DNA of 56,698 nucleotides, taken from a virus. The translations under genes were made by a program, and so were the position numbers. The stretch is from IMG/VR virus record IMGVR_UViG_3300044646_000655, positions 1 through 56,698 of that record; one strand, 5' to 3'. Positions 34,610 to 42,506 of this stretch are shown here, piece after piece (the stretch's first letter is position 1; every line of letters begins with the position of its first letter). The notes beneath the pieces were generated by a model, which did not search any database, was not told the origin of the DNA, and worked only from the letters and a program-made list of their open reading frames with translations.

Positions 34610-35276
34610 AAATTGGATTGTTTAAAACTTTTTGAATTGTACTAGCATAGAACTTACCGCCCTTGTTACCATTGATACCACTTGCATTTAATGTCTCAGC
34701 AATTGTTCGCATTGACATACCTTGCTGACGATAAGAGAATATCTGATCAACAATTTGGAAAGCCTTTGGGTCTCGGATTAATTTACCATCCTCAACTACA
34801 AAACCAAGGGGAGCATAAGGACAATACACTTGCTTATTCTTTTTGAGATTCGCCTTAACCGAACGAGTATGCTCTCCTGTTACATCTGACTGATACTCGG
34901 CAAACACAGCCATAAGATTTCGCATAGCCTTACCGGATGAACCGCTCATCTCCGGTTCCTCTAATGAATAGAACTTAACCTTCTTCTTCTCAAGGTCAGC
35001 CATATGATTTATAAAGTCACGGAGATTACGAGCAAAACGAGTAGAGTGCCATACAATTAACACACCGATACCGCCTTGGTTTATTCTATTAAGCATTGCC
35101 TGGAAGCCAGGACGATTCGTATTTTTTCCACTAAAACCTGCATCTTGGAAAATATTTTCCAACATAAGCCCTTTGGCTTTTGCAAACTCTTGGATACGAG
35201 CAATCTGATTATCAAGGGATGTACCCTTATCAGCTTGCATATCGGTTGATACACGGATATAACCTATTGCTTTCAT
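34593..35276 (-). CDS. Serine recombinase (resolvase/invertase family, 227 aa)
   Basis: The catalytic domain begins MKAIGYIRVST with the nucleophile Ser10, then the conserved VLIVWHSTRFARN block and EPEMSGSSGKAMRNLMAVFA. After about residue 145 comes a recombinase-domain segment (APLGFVVEDGKLIRDP) and it ends IYEARK. This is too short for a large serine integrase (usually over 400 residues) and has no zinc ribbon. It could be a resolvase, an inversion enzyme or a shortened integrase. I found no obvious inverted crossover sites next to it. Overlaps neighbours on both sides. Confidence 0.8.
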   Translation of the reverse strand: MKAIGYIRVSTDMQADKGTSLDNQIARIQEFAKAKGLMLENIFQDAGFSGKNTNRPGFQAMLNRINQGGIGVLIVWHSTRFARNLRDFINHMADLEKKKVKFYSLEEPEMSGSSGKAMRNLMAVFAEYQSDVTGEHTRSVKANLKKNKQVYCPYAPLGFVVEDGKLIRDPKAFQIVDQIFSYRQQGMSMRTIAETLNASGINGNKGGKFYASTIQKVLNNPIYEARK

Positions 35277-35551
35277 TCTAATAAACGACTTAATTTTTTT
35301 CTTATGTAATCTTTTTTGCTTATGCTTCTCTTAACACATATATCATTGAGATACTGATAGATTTCATCTCGCAAGAATATGTTGATCTCTTCTCTTGGAA
35401 CATATTCTTTAGCCTTCTGATTCATCAAAGCATTTTTAATACTGCTTTCTATTCTTAATGAGATGATGTCCTCTACTCTTTTCTGAGACCCAAATCTATC
35501 TATCAGAGCATCGTACATTTTCTTGGTGACTTCTATCTTAATGTATTTCAT
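35273..35551 (-). CDS. Small basic helical protein (92 aa)
   Basis: An opening strand (MKYIKIEVTKKMYDALI) and following helices resemble ribbon-helix-helix regulators, with a positively charged end (SISKKDYIRKKLSRLLE). It is translated just before the recombinase (overlap of four bases), so a partner or repressor role is possible. Confidence 0.55.
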   Translation of the reverse strand: MKYIKIEVTKKMYDALIDRFGSQKRVEDIISLRIESSIKNALMNQKAKEYVPREEINIFLRDEIYQYLNDICVKRSISKKDYIRKKLSRLLE

Positions 35552-35915
35552 CTTCTAAATCTTCTTGCTCATCATATACTTCTACAGATATTTCTTCCAA
35601 TTCAGGATAGTATTCATCCGTAATAAAAACCAATCTCAGTTCATAAAAAGATTCAGTTGCTAAAACCTCGTAGGCAAAAATGTGCTTAAAACTCTCATCA
35701 GTCATAATGTCATTGTAAAGGGTTTCAGCCTTCTGATTAATATGTTCTATGTAATCACCCAATGACATAGAATCTACCGGAATCTCATCGTAGTAATCCA
35801 GGATAAATGAATACCTACCCTTGAGTTCTTGTTGAGTGAATGGATTGTAGTCTACGAACCCTATGGTCAGTATCGCATCGACTATAGGGCTATTGAAGTT
35901 ATTATCTCTTTGCAT
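35538..35915 (-). CDS. Acidic hypothetical protein (125 aa)
   Basis: The ATG at 35915 (MQRDNNFNSPIVDAI) is chosen because the longer frame would overlap the methyltransferase by 120 bp; this start overlaps by 34. Mixed strands and helices, and a strongly acidic C-terminus (EEISVEVYDEQEDLEDE). DNA mimicry is conceivable but unsupported. Confidence 0.55.
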   Translation of the reverse strand: MQRDNNFNSPIVDAILTIGFVDYNPFTQQELKGRYSFILDYYDEIPVDSMSLGDYIEHINQKAETLYNDIMTDESFKHIFAYEVLATESFYELRLVFITDEYYPELEEISVEVYDEQEDLEDEIH

Positions 35916-36508
35916 AATTGATAGGGGATTTGTGATCTTAAATACGAACCTTTGAGTCCTTGAGTTCCGGTACGACTGCCACGAGGTGCAGAGATATGGC
36001 AAGTATCACCATTCTTACAAGCAGGGCGTGGTGTCCAATCATAGTTATTGGTCCAGATGTCTGTAGGTTTCATACGAGAATCTCCGTACTGACAATAGGT
36101 AACTGTGTGGCGAGTGTGCAATATGTTATTCCATAAATCTAGTTTACGCATCATACCACGAGGGTTTTCGATGTGCCATATTAGATTGGGATTCAACTGC
36201 TTGAAGTGTTCAACAATGTCAATTGTTTTCTTGAGGATTTGCAAACCCATAATGGCTGCTATAGTTTTGGGTCTCCGATTCATATCCCAATGCTTACCTA
36301 TAGAGGCAACAGAGAATGTAGTACATGGAGGAGATGCCCATATCACATCCGGGACAAAGGGAACTTTATCAGCATCAAACTTAAGGATATCTACAGCATA
36401 GTCAATGCCGTCAAATTCTTGCCAATCTGAGGAGAACACCTCGTGTCCTAACTCATCGCATACCTTACCGATTGAACGGCTACCTGCGAATAATTCTAAT
36501 ACCTTCAT
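35882..36508 (-). CDS. Compact C5-type DNA cytosine methyltransferase (208 aa)
   Basis: SAM-binding motif I is LELFAGSRSIGK (residues 4-15), the catalytic motif IV is ASPPCTTFS with Cys62, and motif VI is HIENPRGM (E114; the usual ENV is ENP). Motifs VIII and X are not evident, so the target-recognition half is reduced. Such short enzymes occur in phages and may methylate DNA to avoid restriction. A Shine-Dalgarno-like CCTCCT complement lies just upstream of its start. The region DTCHISAPRGSRTGTQGL near the end is a conserved tail of this subfamily, from memory. Confidence 0.8.
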   Translation of the reverse strand: MKVLELFAGSRSIGKVCDELGHEVFSSDWQEFDGIDYAVDILKFDADKVPFVPDVIWASPPCTTFSVASIGKHWDMNRRPKTIAAIMGLQILKKTIDIVEHFKQLNPNLIWHIENPRGMMRKLDLWNNILHTRHTVTYCQYGDSRMKPTDIWTNNYDWTPRPACKNGDTCHISAPRGSRTGTQGLKGSYLRSQIPYQLCKEIITSIAL

Positions 36509-36750
36509 TTGTTGCCTCCTTCTATTTCGTTGTACACTCGTTCATATGCAGCATCTAACGATAAACCCATAAGGGCTACATTTAAACCTTGGTTAAACCA
36601 TTCTTCTTTAACCCAGTTATCGTGATGATAATAATCTGTCCATCCGTTTTGCCTCAAGAAATATGCTTTTGGGTTGGTAGTTTTACCAATACCAAATTTT
36701 TCCTGTAATTCTTCAATTGTGGGTGTTTGTTTTTGTTGTTTGTTGCTCAT
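36505..36750 (-). CDS. Hypothetical protein (81 aa)
   Basis: An aromatic C-terminal half (GWTDYYHHDNWVKEEWFNQG) and final helix (SLDAAYERVYNEI). It has a strong Shine-Dalgarno-like leader and is translated together with the methyltransferase (ATGA overlap). Function unknown. Confidence 0.6.
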   Translation of the reverse strand: MSNKQQKQTPTIEELQEKFGIGKTTNPKAYFLRQNGWTDYYHHDNWVKEEWFNQGLNVALMGLSLDAAYERVYNEIEGGNK

Positions 36751-36756
36751 TTGTTA

Positions 36757-36761
36757 CCTCC
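36757..36761 (-). promoter_or_regulatory. Strong Shine-Dalgarno cassette
   Basis: Minus strand reads GGAGGTAACAAATG into the start at 36750. The same 14 bases recur exactly at 45624-45611, and close variants precede starts at 36508, 37608, 45741 and 45455. Most other genes here have no such site. Confidence 0.6.
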
Positions 36762-37043
36762 TTAATTTTTATATATTGCTAATACGCCTGGGTTAACCCA
36801 TTGAGGATTCCATCCAGCAGAATCTAATAAGTCTACCAATTCATTATGTACACCGAACTCCCAATGTTCATAGTTCTGAGTCCAATAGTTTAGGAGATCG
36901 TATCCATTGGATGCAGTAATGCCATCCTCTGCACCGATAACGAATGAGTCTTCTGATTCCTCTATCCATCCGTTACCATCTTCCATGATGGACATCTTAG
37001 GATACTTCTTCTGTAGTGTTCTTATTAATTGATTCTTGTTCAT
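36762..37043 (-). CDS. Hypothetical acidic protein (93 aa)
   Basis: N-terminal helix (LIRTLQKKYPKMSIMEDGNG), then strands (DSFVIGAEDGITASNGYDLL) and a long acidic helix ending with DLLDSAGWNPQWV. The stop leaves a 11-bp gap to the next gene. No family recognised. Confidence 0.6.
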   Translation of the reverse strand: MNKNQLIRTLQKKYPKMSIMEDGNGWIEESEDSFVIGAEDGITASNGYDLLNYWTQNYEHWEFGVHNELVDLLDSAGWNPQWVNPGVLAIYKN

Positions 37044-37045
37044 AA

Positions 37046-37315
37046 TTAAAATGGTAATTGTGATATGTTAAAATGGGTCAAAGATTCTAAATAGTCTTCT
37101 AACTTCTGATTGATAAACTCACAAATCTCATCCTCGTGTACATCAAAGAAGTCTTCAAGTAGCATTACCTTATCGGTCTTATCCATCAAAGGTATCTCGT
37201 TAGCATTACCAACAGCTCGTAGTCTTGCGTCAATATCATCTGCTGTCCATTGGAGAGCAGTAGGGAATACATATCCCTTTTCTTTTAACTTAGCGATTAA
37301 TGTTTCTGTTTTCAT
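37046..37315 (-). CDS. Hypothetical acidic protein (89 aa)
   Basis: All-helical composition with a long acidic stretch (KVMLLEDFFDVHEDEICEFI). ATGA-like overlap with the gene above. Function unknown. Confidence 0.6.
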   Translation of the reverse strand: MKTETLIAKLKEKGYVFPTALQWTADDIDARLRAVGNANEIPLMDKTDKVMLLEDFFDVHEDEICEFINQKLEDYLESLTHFNISQLPF

Positions 37316-37608
37316 TGTTTTAAATATAATGTTTGTACTCTTGTTCTACCGGAGTCAAAGGTTTCCAATTCAATCTCAAAGATGTGGTTATCAATAGATG
37401 TAACTTTGTAAAAACCAGATGCCATACGCTCAAGAGCATTCTTAATCTTGCGTATGTTTTTGTCGGGATAGTAATAATTACCACCACAACCACAACGGCA
37501 ACAATCTCCTCTACCCTCGTATAATTGTTCCACCATATCAATATCAATTTTCTTGGTGTTGTCCTTTATAAAAAGTTCAAGTGGTGTATGCTCAATGTTA
37601 TAAATCAT
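37312..37608 (-). CDS. Cysteine-containing hypothetical protein (98 aa)
   Basis: A Cys-rich loop (GDCCRCGCGGNYYYPD, residues about 30-45) could bind a metal, followed by a helix (RKIKNALERMASGFYKV) and strands. It has a good ribosome-binding sequence (GGAGGTACGTTATG). No family recognised. Confidence 0.6.
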   Translation of the reverse strand: MIYNIEHTPLELFIKDNTKKIDIDMVEQLYEGRGDCCRCGCGGNYYYPDKNIRKIKNALERMASGFYKVTSIDNHIFEIELETFDSGRTRVQTLYLKQ

Positions 37609-37859
37609 AACGTACCTCCGTATATTTTCTTTTGAAGAATAACTCGTTCGTATACATCGTATCTGCTGACAACCATTTCGGGATCAGATTCTAACTTTGC
37701 CTTTTCTAATTCTTTTTCTACTCTATCTTGCCACTGGTCCATCGTATCATAAAGATAGTCAGACGTTTCTTCCAATTCATAATCGGGTGGTAGGTTTAGT
37801 TCGATTGTTGCAGTTTTAGTGAATGTTCTTGTTACTTGTACTTTAATGATTTTTTCCAT
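37605..37859 (-). CDS. Hypothetical protein (84 aa)
   Basis: The ATG at 37859 (MEKIIKVQVTRTFTKTATIE) is preferred; an earlier ATG at 37889 would sit inside the preceding gene. Starts with beta strands, then a helical acidic part (LYDTMDQWQDRVEKELEKA). Overlaps the next gene by four bases. Confidence 0.55.
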   Translation of the reverse strand: MEKIIKVQVTRTFTKTATIELNLPPDYELEETSDYLYDTMDQWQDRVEKELEKAKLESDPEMVVSRYDVYERVILQKKIYGGTL

Positions 37860-37861
37860 GA

Positions 37862-38113
37862 TTACTTTTCGTTTAAGATTGTTTTCCATTTGTTGTTAGT
37901 GGTGATGTAAGACATCATCTTGTCTGCCCAATAGGGAGTTGATACTTCTTCCAAGTAGGATTCTAATTCATCCAAGCCATATACGAATCTCCAGGCTACA
38001 ACTTGTTTTGTATAATAGTCAATACACTTAACTTGGTATACTCCACGAGGGCGTGAGTTAACTTGAATCACACCCCCGATGGCTTGTTCTCCTATCTTGA
38101 AAGATTTCATCAT
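37862..38113 (-). CDS. Hypothetical protein (83 aa)
   Basis: The ATG pair at 38113/38110 overlaps the stop of the gene above (AATGATG), so it is preferred over a longer frame from 38191. The protein opens with strands (FKIGEQAIGGVIQVNSRPRG) and has an acidic helix (GLDELESYLEEV) before a basic end. Confidence 0.55.
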   Translation of the reverse strand: MMKSFKIGEQAIGGVIQVNSRPRGVYQVKCIDYYTKQVVAWRFVYGLDELESYLEEVSTPYWADKMMSYITTNNKWKTILNEK

Positions 38114-38367
38114 TTGCTTATACCCTTTCCGTTTAAAGTTACAATGGTCTGAGTATTCAATAGGCGATACTCTTTCTTTCTCAAATCCCATATGGTAAGG
38201 TAACCACGCTCGGCTGGTTTATACACTTGAGGTTTAGCATTGGGCTTAAGATGTTTCTTCACACCATATTGTCCGGTGATTTGACGAGTCGATCCGTCTT
38301 TCTTGATGAATTCAGCAGAGAAAAATCTCTTGCTCTTGATGATTTCGATTGCTTGTTTAGTGTTCAT
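38110..38367 (-). CDS. Small basic hypothetical protein (85 aa)
   Basis: ATG at 38367 (MNTKQAIEIIKSKRFFSAEF) is used; a TTG upstream lies within a promoter box. Rich in Lys and Tyr (KKHLKPNAKPQVYKPAERGY), with strand-like segments near the end (LTIWDLRKKEYRLLNTQTI), as in small DNA- or RNA-binding phage proteins. It heads a short run of genes behind the promoter at 38386. Confidence 0.6.
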   Translation of the reverse strand: MNTKQAIEIIKSKRFFSAEFIKKDGSTRQITGQYGVKKHLKPNAKPQVYKPAERGYLTIWDLRKKEYRLLNTQTIVTLNGKGISK

Positions 38368-38385
38368 AATTGTGTTTTGTTTGTG

Positions 38386-38393
38386 CAAATATA
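38386..38393 (-). promoter_or_regulatory. Bacteroidetes-type -7 promoter element
   Basis: Minus strand TATATTTG (38393-38386) in an AT-rich gap, about 18 bases before the ATG at 38367. No clear -33 TTTG box. Confidence 0.4.
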
Positions 38394-38403
38394 ATATTAT
38401 TTT

Positions 38404-39168
38404 TTATAATTTGTTATAATGTGATAAAACTATTTCTTTCTCTTCTTCAGATAACTTGCTGAAGATATCATCGGGTATTGTGTTCCCAAGGTATCCATCC
38501 TCATTAAAGTTCTGATCTACATAGAATCCGGGGAGAACTTCTTCAGTTGACAAAGAGGATGGTCTACCTAAGGTAAAGCAGATATCTGTTCCAAATTTAT
38601 CCTCCTCATCTTGTTTGTAGTTAGCAACTGTTTCGCACTCAATGTAATCATATTCATCTGAATCTACAATCTTACCATTCTCTACAATAAAGGTAGCACC
38701 GAATCCTTGCTCCTCTTCCCAATGCCAAATAAAGTCAGGGAAATCCAAGGCAAACAATTCTACGATTTCGGGACGCATTGGTGACCAGGCGGTGGTGCAA
38801 GTGTAGGTTTCACCATCGATATCGTTATCATAGCATCCCCATTTTGTACCCCATCTATCGTTCGACCAATCGTACCAATTGTCGTGACCATACAATTGAA
38901 TGAGGCGAGACTGCATCTTCTTGGTGATGGGCTTGGGTTCATAGAAGTATGGCTTGGTACGATCAATCTTTTCATTCTCTTTCATTATCCGTTTGTATTC
39001 GGACTCAGATACTACATTGGCTGGAGATTGCGTGTCAACCAAGTCAGTAGGTATAGGGATGTAGTATCCACATAAGCCGTGGTGATTAGACTCGATTTTC
39101 TTTAAGATTTCTTTTTGCTTGTCTGTCAAGTTAGACATTGCGAAGTGGTGTGAAACGTGATTTGGCAT
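38404..39168 (-). CDS. Api92/YubB ferredoxin-like family protein (254 aa)
   Basis: Starts MPNHVSHHFAMSN and has WSNDRWGTKWGCYD, TCTTAWSPMRPE and FIWHWEEEQGFGATF, the hallmark blocks of the DUF1281/YubB family (MPN start, NWGTKWD, T.WSPP). The family is common on phages and plasmids; function is unknown. The C-terminal 90 residues are acidic (YIECETVANYKQDEEDKFG) and less conserved. It is one of the larger non-enzymatic genes of the block. Confidence 0.75.
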   Translation of the reverse strand: MPNHVSHHFAMSNLTDKQKEILKKIESNHHGLCGYYIPIPTDLVDTQSPANVVSESEYKRIMKENEKIDRTKPYFYEPKPITKKMQSRLIQLYGHDNWYDWSNDRWGTKWGCYDNDIDGETYTCTTAWSPMRPEIVELFALDFPDFIWHWEEEQGFGATFIVENGKIVDSDEYDYIECETVANYKQDEEDKFGTDICFTLGRPSSLSTEEVLPGFYVDQNFNEDGYLGNTIPDDIFSKLSEEEKEIVLSHYNKL

Positions 39169-39178
39169 AGTATTATTT

Positions 39179-39424
39179 TTAGTTTTTTATTGAAAATTTA
39201 ATTGAATCATCGGATATACATTTACATCCACCATAGACGGTACCATTGGTTGCTTCCTCTACCATCTCTATTAATTTCCAAGATGATAAGCCATTGGCTT
39301 TGTGTTTAGTGTGGTAAAAGTATTCTTTACCTTGATTAGCTACTGATTGAGCATAGTCTAAAACTGATTGTAATTCTTGCTGATGCAATTTTTCTTGTGC
39401 GTCTTTGTTTACTCTGATTTCCAT
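39179..39424 (-). CDS. Hypothetical protein (81 aa)
   Basis: Helical first half (KDAQEKLHQQELQSVLDYAQ) and a small Cys-containing end (NGTVYGGCKCISDDS). Gaps of 5-10 bp to neighbours. No family recognised. Confidence 0.6.
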   Translation of the reverse strand: MEIRVNKDAQEKLHQQELQSVLDYAQSVANQGKEYFYHTKHKANGLSSWKLIEMVEEATNGTVYGGCKCISDDSIKFSIKN

Positions 39425-39428
39425 AATT

Positions 39429-40088
39429 TTATTTGTTTAAGATGTAATTTGAATATTGAACTGCGATTGCCTCGGCAATACCTTTGAATGTACGATTGCG
39501 TATCTTCTGACGCTCTTCGGGACTCTTACCCTTAAATGCATCCATATACCATTGTGCTTGGCGTTTAGTCTTACCGGTCTTTGGATCTACCCATTCAAAG
39601 AATTGACCTTTGTCAACTACATTGGTGTGCTTGAGTAGTGGTAAGTCTTTAAGCCATAAGCAAGTTGACTTTTGGAATGGGTCTCCGAACTGCCACGGCT
39701 GAATAATCTGATCAGGCTTACGAAATACGGATGACATAATACCGATTGGATTCTCAACGGCAATGTGAGGGATGGGAGCATCGATGAGAGTTTTGAAAAA
39801 CTCTATGGCATCAGCTCGTTGTTGCTGACGATTGGGATAGAGATGTTTGTACTCATCTTTGTACCATCTATTCCCGGAAACAGTAAGGTAGGTACAAGGT
39901 GGATGGGCAATCATTAAGTCCCACTCATATGCATTGATGACATTACGCACATCGCATTGGTAATGGTAAGGACTATTGTCTTCTGATGGTACAATGTCAC
40001 AAGAGTATGCATTGTGACCTAATTTACGGAATTCGTTACGGATCGCACCGCTGAATTCACAAGCGATTAATACATTTAGTTTTCTCAT
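39429..40088 (-). CDS. Phage-type DNA cytosine methyltransferase (219 aa)
   Basis: Motif I region is VLIACEFSGAIRNEF, the catalytic loop is AHPPCTYLTVSG (Cys65) and the ENP motif is VENPIGIMSS (E112). The middle block WQFGDPFQKSTCLWLKDLP is typical of this phage family, distinct from the enzyme at 35882. It lacks motifs VIII-X of classical Dcm enzymes. It should methylate, or otherwise act on, cytosine in phage DNA; target unknown. Its ATG overlaps the stop of a 43-residue gene (ATGA). Confidence 0.8.
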   Translation of the reverse strand: MRKLNVLIACEFSGAIRNEFRKLGHNAYSCDIVPSEDNSPYHYQCDVRNVINAYEWDLMIAHPPCTYLTVSGNRWYKDEYKHLYPNRQQQRADAIEFFKTLIDAPIPHIAVENPIGIMSSVFRKPDQIIQPWQFGDPFQKSTCLWLKDLPLLKHTNVVDKGQFFEWVDPKTGKTKRQAQWYMDAFKGKSPEERQKIRNRTFKGIAEAIAVQYSNYILNK

Positions 40089-40216
40089 TTCTTTTTAAAA
40101 ATAATCCACCAATGGTGATTTAGTACGACAAAGGATATTTGAATATAGTCATCGTTATTGATGAGATTGATGTATGGGGTACTATAAGTACCCCATTTTG
40201 TGTGATTGATTTTCAT
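40085..40216 (-). CDS. Tiny protein before the methyltransferase (43 aa)
   Basis: Reads MKINHTKWGTYSTPY and ends VVLNHHWWIIFKKK, with a hydrophobic C-terminal stretch. Overlaps both neighbours by four bases, as real genes in this operon do. Two other short genes (45452, 45610) share the MKI start. Function unknown. Confidence 0.5.
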   Translation of the reverse strand: MKINHTKWGTYSTPYINLINNDDYIQISFVVLNHHWWIIFKKK

Positions 40217-40587
40217 AATTGTTCTTTTAATTTTTTGATTTCTGATTCTAATTCTTCGATACGCATTGCTACGTTTATATAGTCCGTTATCCGATCGTCA
40301 ATCCACTCAAGGATATTCCAATAGTCTGGTGAGTTATGTAGAAATTGGAACTCTTCGTAACTATCCCACCAATCGGTGTGAATGAACCTCTGATACAAGT
40401 AGTTGTATAGATTTCCATTTAAATCGAGATAATCGATTAGTAATTCGGTAGTCATTTCACCTTGCCAAAAGTTAATACCTACTAACTGATTGTTGTCAAA
40501 ATGCATTACGATATTTCTATCTGATGCACCGATTGTTTCCACGACTAATGTTCTGTCGGGCATATTGTTTTTCTTTAAGTTTATCAT
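40213..40587 (-). CDS. Acidic hypothetical protein (124 aa)
   Basis: ATG at 40587 (MINLKKNNMPDRTLV) follows a purine-rich leader; a longer frame would run into the gene above. Strands (RNIVMHFDNNQLVGINFWQG), an aromatic middle (IHTDWWDSYEEFQFL) and a final coiled coil (RIEELESEIKKLKEQL). No family recognised. Confidence 0.55.
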   Translation of the reverse strand: MINLKKNNMPDRTLVVETIGASDRNIVMHFDNNQLVGINFWQGEMTTELLIDYLDLNGNLYNYLYQRFIHTDWWDSYEEFQFLHNSPDYWNILEWIDDRITDYINVAMRIEELESEIKKLKEQL

Positions 40588-40600
40588 TTGTTTTCTTCTA

Positions 40601-40774
40601 TTAATTTTGACAAGCATCCCAACATTCACTCAAATTCTCGTAGAGTAAATGTTGCTTATAATATTTGTAAGTTCCATCCATAGTGATTTGATCATCACTT
40701 AATTCAATCTTGGTATAACTACCGGTCCTTTGACCATACGAATCACGATTGCAATAATAATAAGTCTTTCTCAT
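40601..40774 (-). CDS. Tyr-rich small protein (57 aa)
   Basis: Starts MRKTYYYCNRDSYGQRTG and ends YENLSECWDACQN, with three Cys. Its ATG overlaps the stop of the gene above (ATGA), and a 16-base leader in front of the gene below (40591-40606) is repeated at 40778-40793. Function unknown. Confidence 0.55.
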   Translation of the reverse strand: MRKTYYYCNRDSYGQRTGSYTKIELSDDQITMDGTYKYYKQHLLYENLSECWDACQN

Positions 40775-40953
40775 TGGTTTTCTTCTATTAATTGGTTGAT
40801 TGATTCGATGGCTAAACCTACCTCTTGGAATGTTGACCCACCCTCGTGAATTTCATCTTGGGCAAGGTAGTAAAGGTCTACGATTTGTTCTTTTAATTCT
40901 GGATGCTCTGCGATTTTCTCGTGGCAGAATTCTTTTAGATAATCTAAATTCAT
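40771..40953 (-). CDS. Hypothetical acidic protein (60 aa)
   Basis: An all-helical acidic protein (AEHPELKEQIVDLYYLAQDE) with overlaps of four bases on both sides. No family recognised. Confidence 0.55.
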   Translation of the reverse strand: MNLDYLKEFCHEKIAEHPELKEQIVDLYYLAQDEIHEGGSTFQEVGLAIESINQLIEENQ

Positions 40954-41192
40954 TTGAATAATTGTTTAAGTTCTTGTTTAATTTGTTTGGCTTTATCACC
41001 TCGCCAGGCGGTTGCATTGGATAAGAAATAGGTTACGATTGTTTTGGCTGAGTCCGAACCATAGGTATCGTTAGGTTTGTCTAACCACATCATTGCTGAT
41101 AGGTATGGCATAGCACCATAGTTAACTTTCTTCCAATCGGCTTTGATATCCGATGCGATTTCGTGAATTGGTCTGTTAGTCGTTGTATTCAT
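40950..41192 (-). CDS. Conserved phage protein of unknown function (80 aa)
   Basis: The segment IKADWKKVNYGAMPYLSAMM, then YFLSNATAWRGDKAKQIKQE, is a pattern I know from many Bacteroidetes phage and prophage genes annotated as hypothetical. I prefer the ATG at 41192; the longer frame from 41417 overlaps the next gene by over 200 bp and its extra residues look non-coding. Helical, no metal site seen. Confidence 0.65.
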   Translation of the reverse strand: MNTTTNRPIHEIASDIKADWKKVNYGAMPYLSAMMWLDKPNDTYGSDSAKTIVTYFLSNATAWRGDKAKQIKQELKQLFK

Positions 41193-41463
41193 GGCATTGT
41201 TCTGAATTAAGTCTACCCCAATAGTCGTTGTACATTTCAAGGAAGTCATCTTCATTACGGCAGTCCCATACTTTGAATTGCCAATACTCTTTCTCGTTCT
41301 CTGATGCATAGTAGATAAGCATATCGAGACGCATTTCTTTTTCTGAATCATACTCGTTATGCATACCATCGAATGAAGATGTCCATACTCTGTCTTCGGA
41401 ATGGTAGGTACTAACATAACTGAAAGTACCTACCTCGTTTTTGAATTCTTGTTCTTTAATCAT
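41176..41463 (-). CDS. Hypothetical acidic protein (95 aa)
   Basis: ATG at 41463 (MIKEQEFKNEVGTFSYV) overlaps the stop of a tiny upstream gene (ATGA). Aromatic and acidic throughout (EKEYWQFKVWDCRNEDDFLE). No family recognised. Confidence 0.55.
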   Translation of the reverse strand: MIKEQEFKNEVGTFSYVSTYHSEDRVWTSSFDGMHNEYDSEKEMRLDMLIYYASENEKEYWQFKVWDCRNEDDFLEMYNDYWGRLNSEQCHEYND

Positions 41464-41543
41464 TTCTTTTCTATAAAATAAGTTATTACTGACATTACAC
41501 ATAGTGCAACCATACCCCATACAAATACTACTACTCCGCACAT
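41460..41543 (-). CDS. Single-helix membrane micropeptide (27 aa)
   Basis: Reads MCGVVVFVWGMVALC and ends VITYFIEKK: one transmembrane helix with a basic end. Start lies within the last codons of the 41531 gene and the stop overlaps the next ATG (ATGA), the same packing as its neighbours. Too short for most gene finders. Confidence 0.45.
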   Translation of the reverse strand: MCGVVVFVWGMVALCVMSVITYFIEKK

Positions 41544-41791
41544 ACTTTCTTGATTGTTGGTTTTGTTGGATCAATGGGTGCGATACTTACATAATGCTTT
41601 AGCTCTTCAATCTCTTCAGTAAATTCATCAGAGGGAAAATTTGCATAAGTCTCAAGTATTTTGAGTGCTTGTTCTTTTTGGTCTTCCGTTAAGAATGAAC
41701 TAAAGTGAGCGAAATGATGTAAGGCATCACCGATGTTTTGCCACCATTTGAATGCAATGTGCATTACTCTAAAAGGAATTGTCTTGTTCAT
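41531..41791 (-). CDS. Hypothetical helical protein (86 aa)
   Basis: Opens with a basic aromatic helix (RVMHIAFKWWQNIGDALHHF) and continues helical and acidic. Single-base gap to the gene above. No family recognised. Confidence 0.6.
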   Translation of the reverse strand: MNKTIPFRVMHIAFKWWQNIGDALHHFAHFSSFLTEDQKEQALKILETYANFPSDEFTEEIEELKHYVSIAPIDPTKPTIKKVCAE

Positions 41792-41792
41792 A

Positions 41793-42506
41793 TTAATGTT
41801 CTAAAATTATTACTGATTTTTTACCTTTACCTTTTGTACCACTACATAGTCCACACTTGGAGCAGTTAGATTTGAATCCCATTTCTTCTGATGCTGGGCA
41901 ACTGATGAATTGTGATTGGGTCTCAGATGCTACAACGAATGACCTATACCCGATGAGGGTTGCAATTTCCTCCTCCATTGCTGAATGAACACTTGCCATA
42001 AAGTACGGAGCATACTCGTCACGTTTACGCCATTGGTGGGTGTACCCCGTCCAAGACTTGGCAACATTACACATACGTTCTACCAAATCCAGGGGAAGTA
42101 AGGACGGCTCACCATATGTACCAAAGCGGATATACCTACCGACAGACATACTGATGATTTGGATATTGTGAAGATCGTGATATGTAGGTATGTCATCAAA
42201 GCTTTTGTATTGCTTACCTACACTACGCAATTGAGATAGGAATCCACTATACTGCATCATCTTGTGAGTATAACACGCTGACAACTTTGCACCATTGGAT
42301 ACTGCGAATGGGCAGTCCATACATACCTTGCCGTCCCCGGAGAAGAAGTCACGCATGGTTGTCTTGCCTTGTGCCTCATCGAATTGTTCACGGCTAAAGT
42401 GATATGTCTGAACAATCTTTTCTTTAGGGGATGCAATCTTCTTGTTGCTTGTGGTGGAGGCACTAACGATATGTAGCACCTCCCCGATTCTGAATACTAA
42501 TTTCAT
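41793..42506 (-). CDS. GP88-like cysteine-rich phage protein (237 aa)
   Basis: CMDCPFAVSNG and the late CSKCGLCSG suggest a metal site; the block SVGRYIRFGTYGEPSLLPLD and KSWTGYTHQWRK match a phage family I know as gene product 88. Its biochemical role is not established. Length and order of motifs are consistent with a full-length member. It overlaps the gene above by four bases. Confidence 0.65.
   Translation of the reverse strand: MKLVFRIGEVLHIVSASTTSNKKIASPKEKIVQTYHFSREQFDEAQGKTTMRDFFSGDGKVCMDCPFAVSNGAKLSACYTHKMMQYSGFLSQLRSVGKQYKSFDDIPTYHDLHNIQIISMSVGRYIRFGTYGEPSLLPLDLVERMCNVAKSWTGYTHQWRKRDEYAPYFMASVHSAMEEEIATLIGYRSFVVASETQSQFISCPASEEMGFKSNCSKCGLCSGTKGKGKKSVIILEH

Noticed and set aside
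34593-35276. Fibre-gene inversion switch driven by the serine recombinase
   Set aside because: No inverted repeat pair was seen around the fibre genes and the recombinase lies 13 kb or more away.
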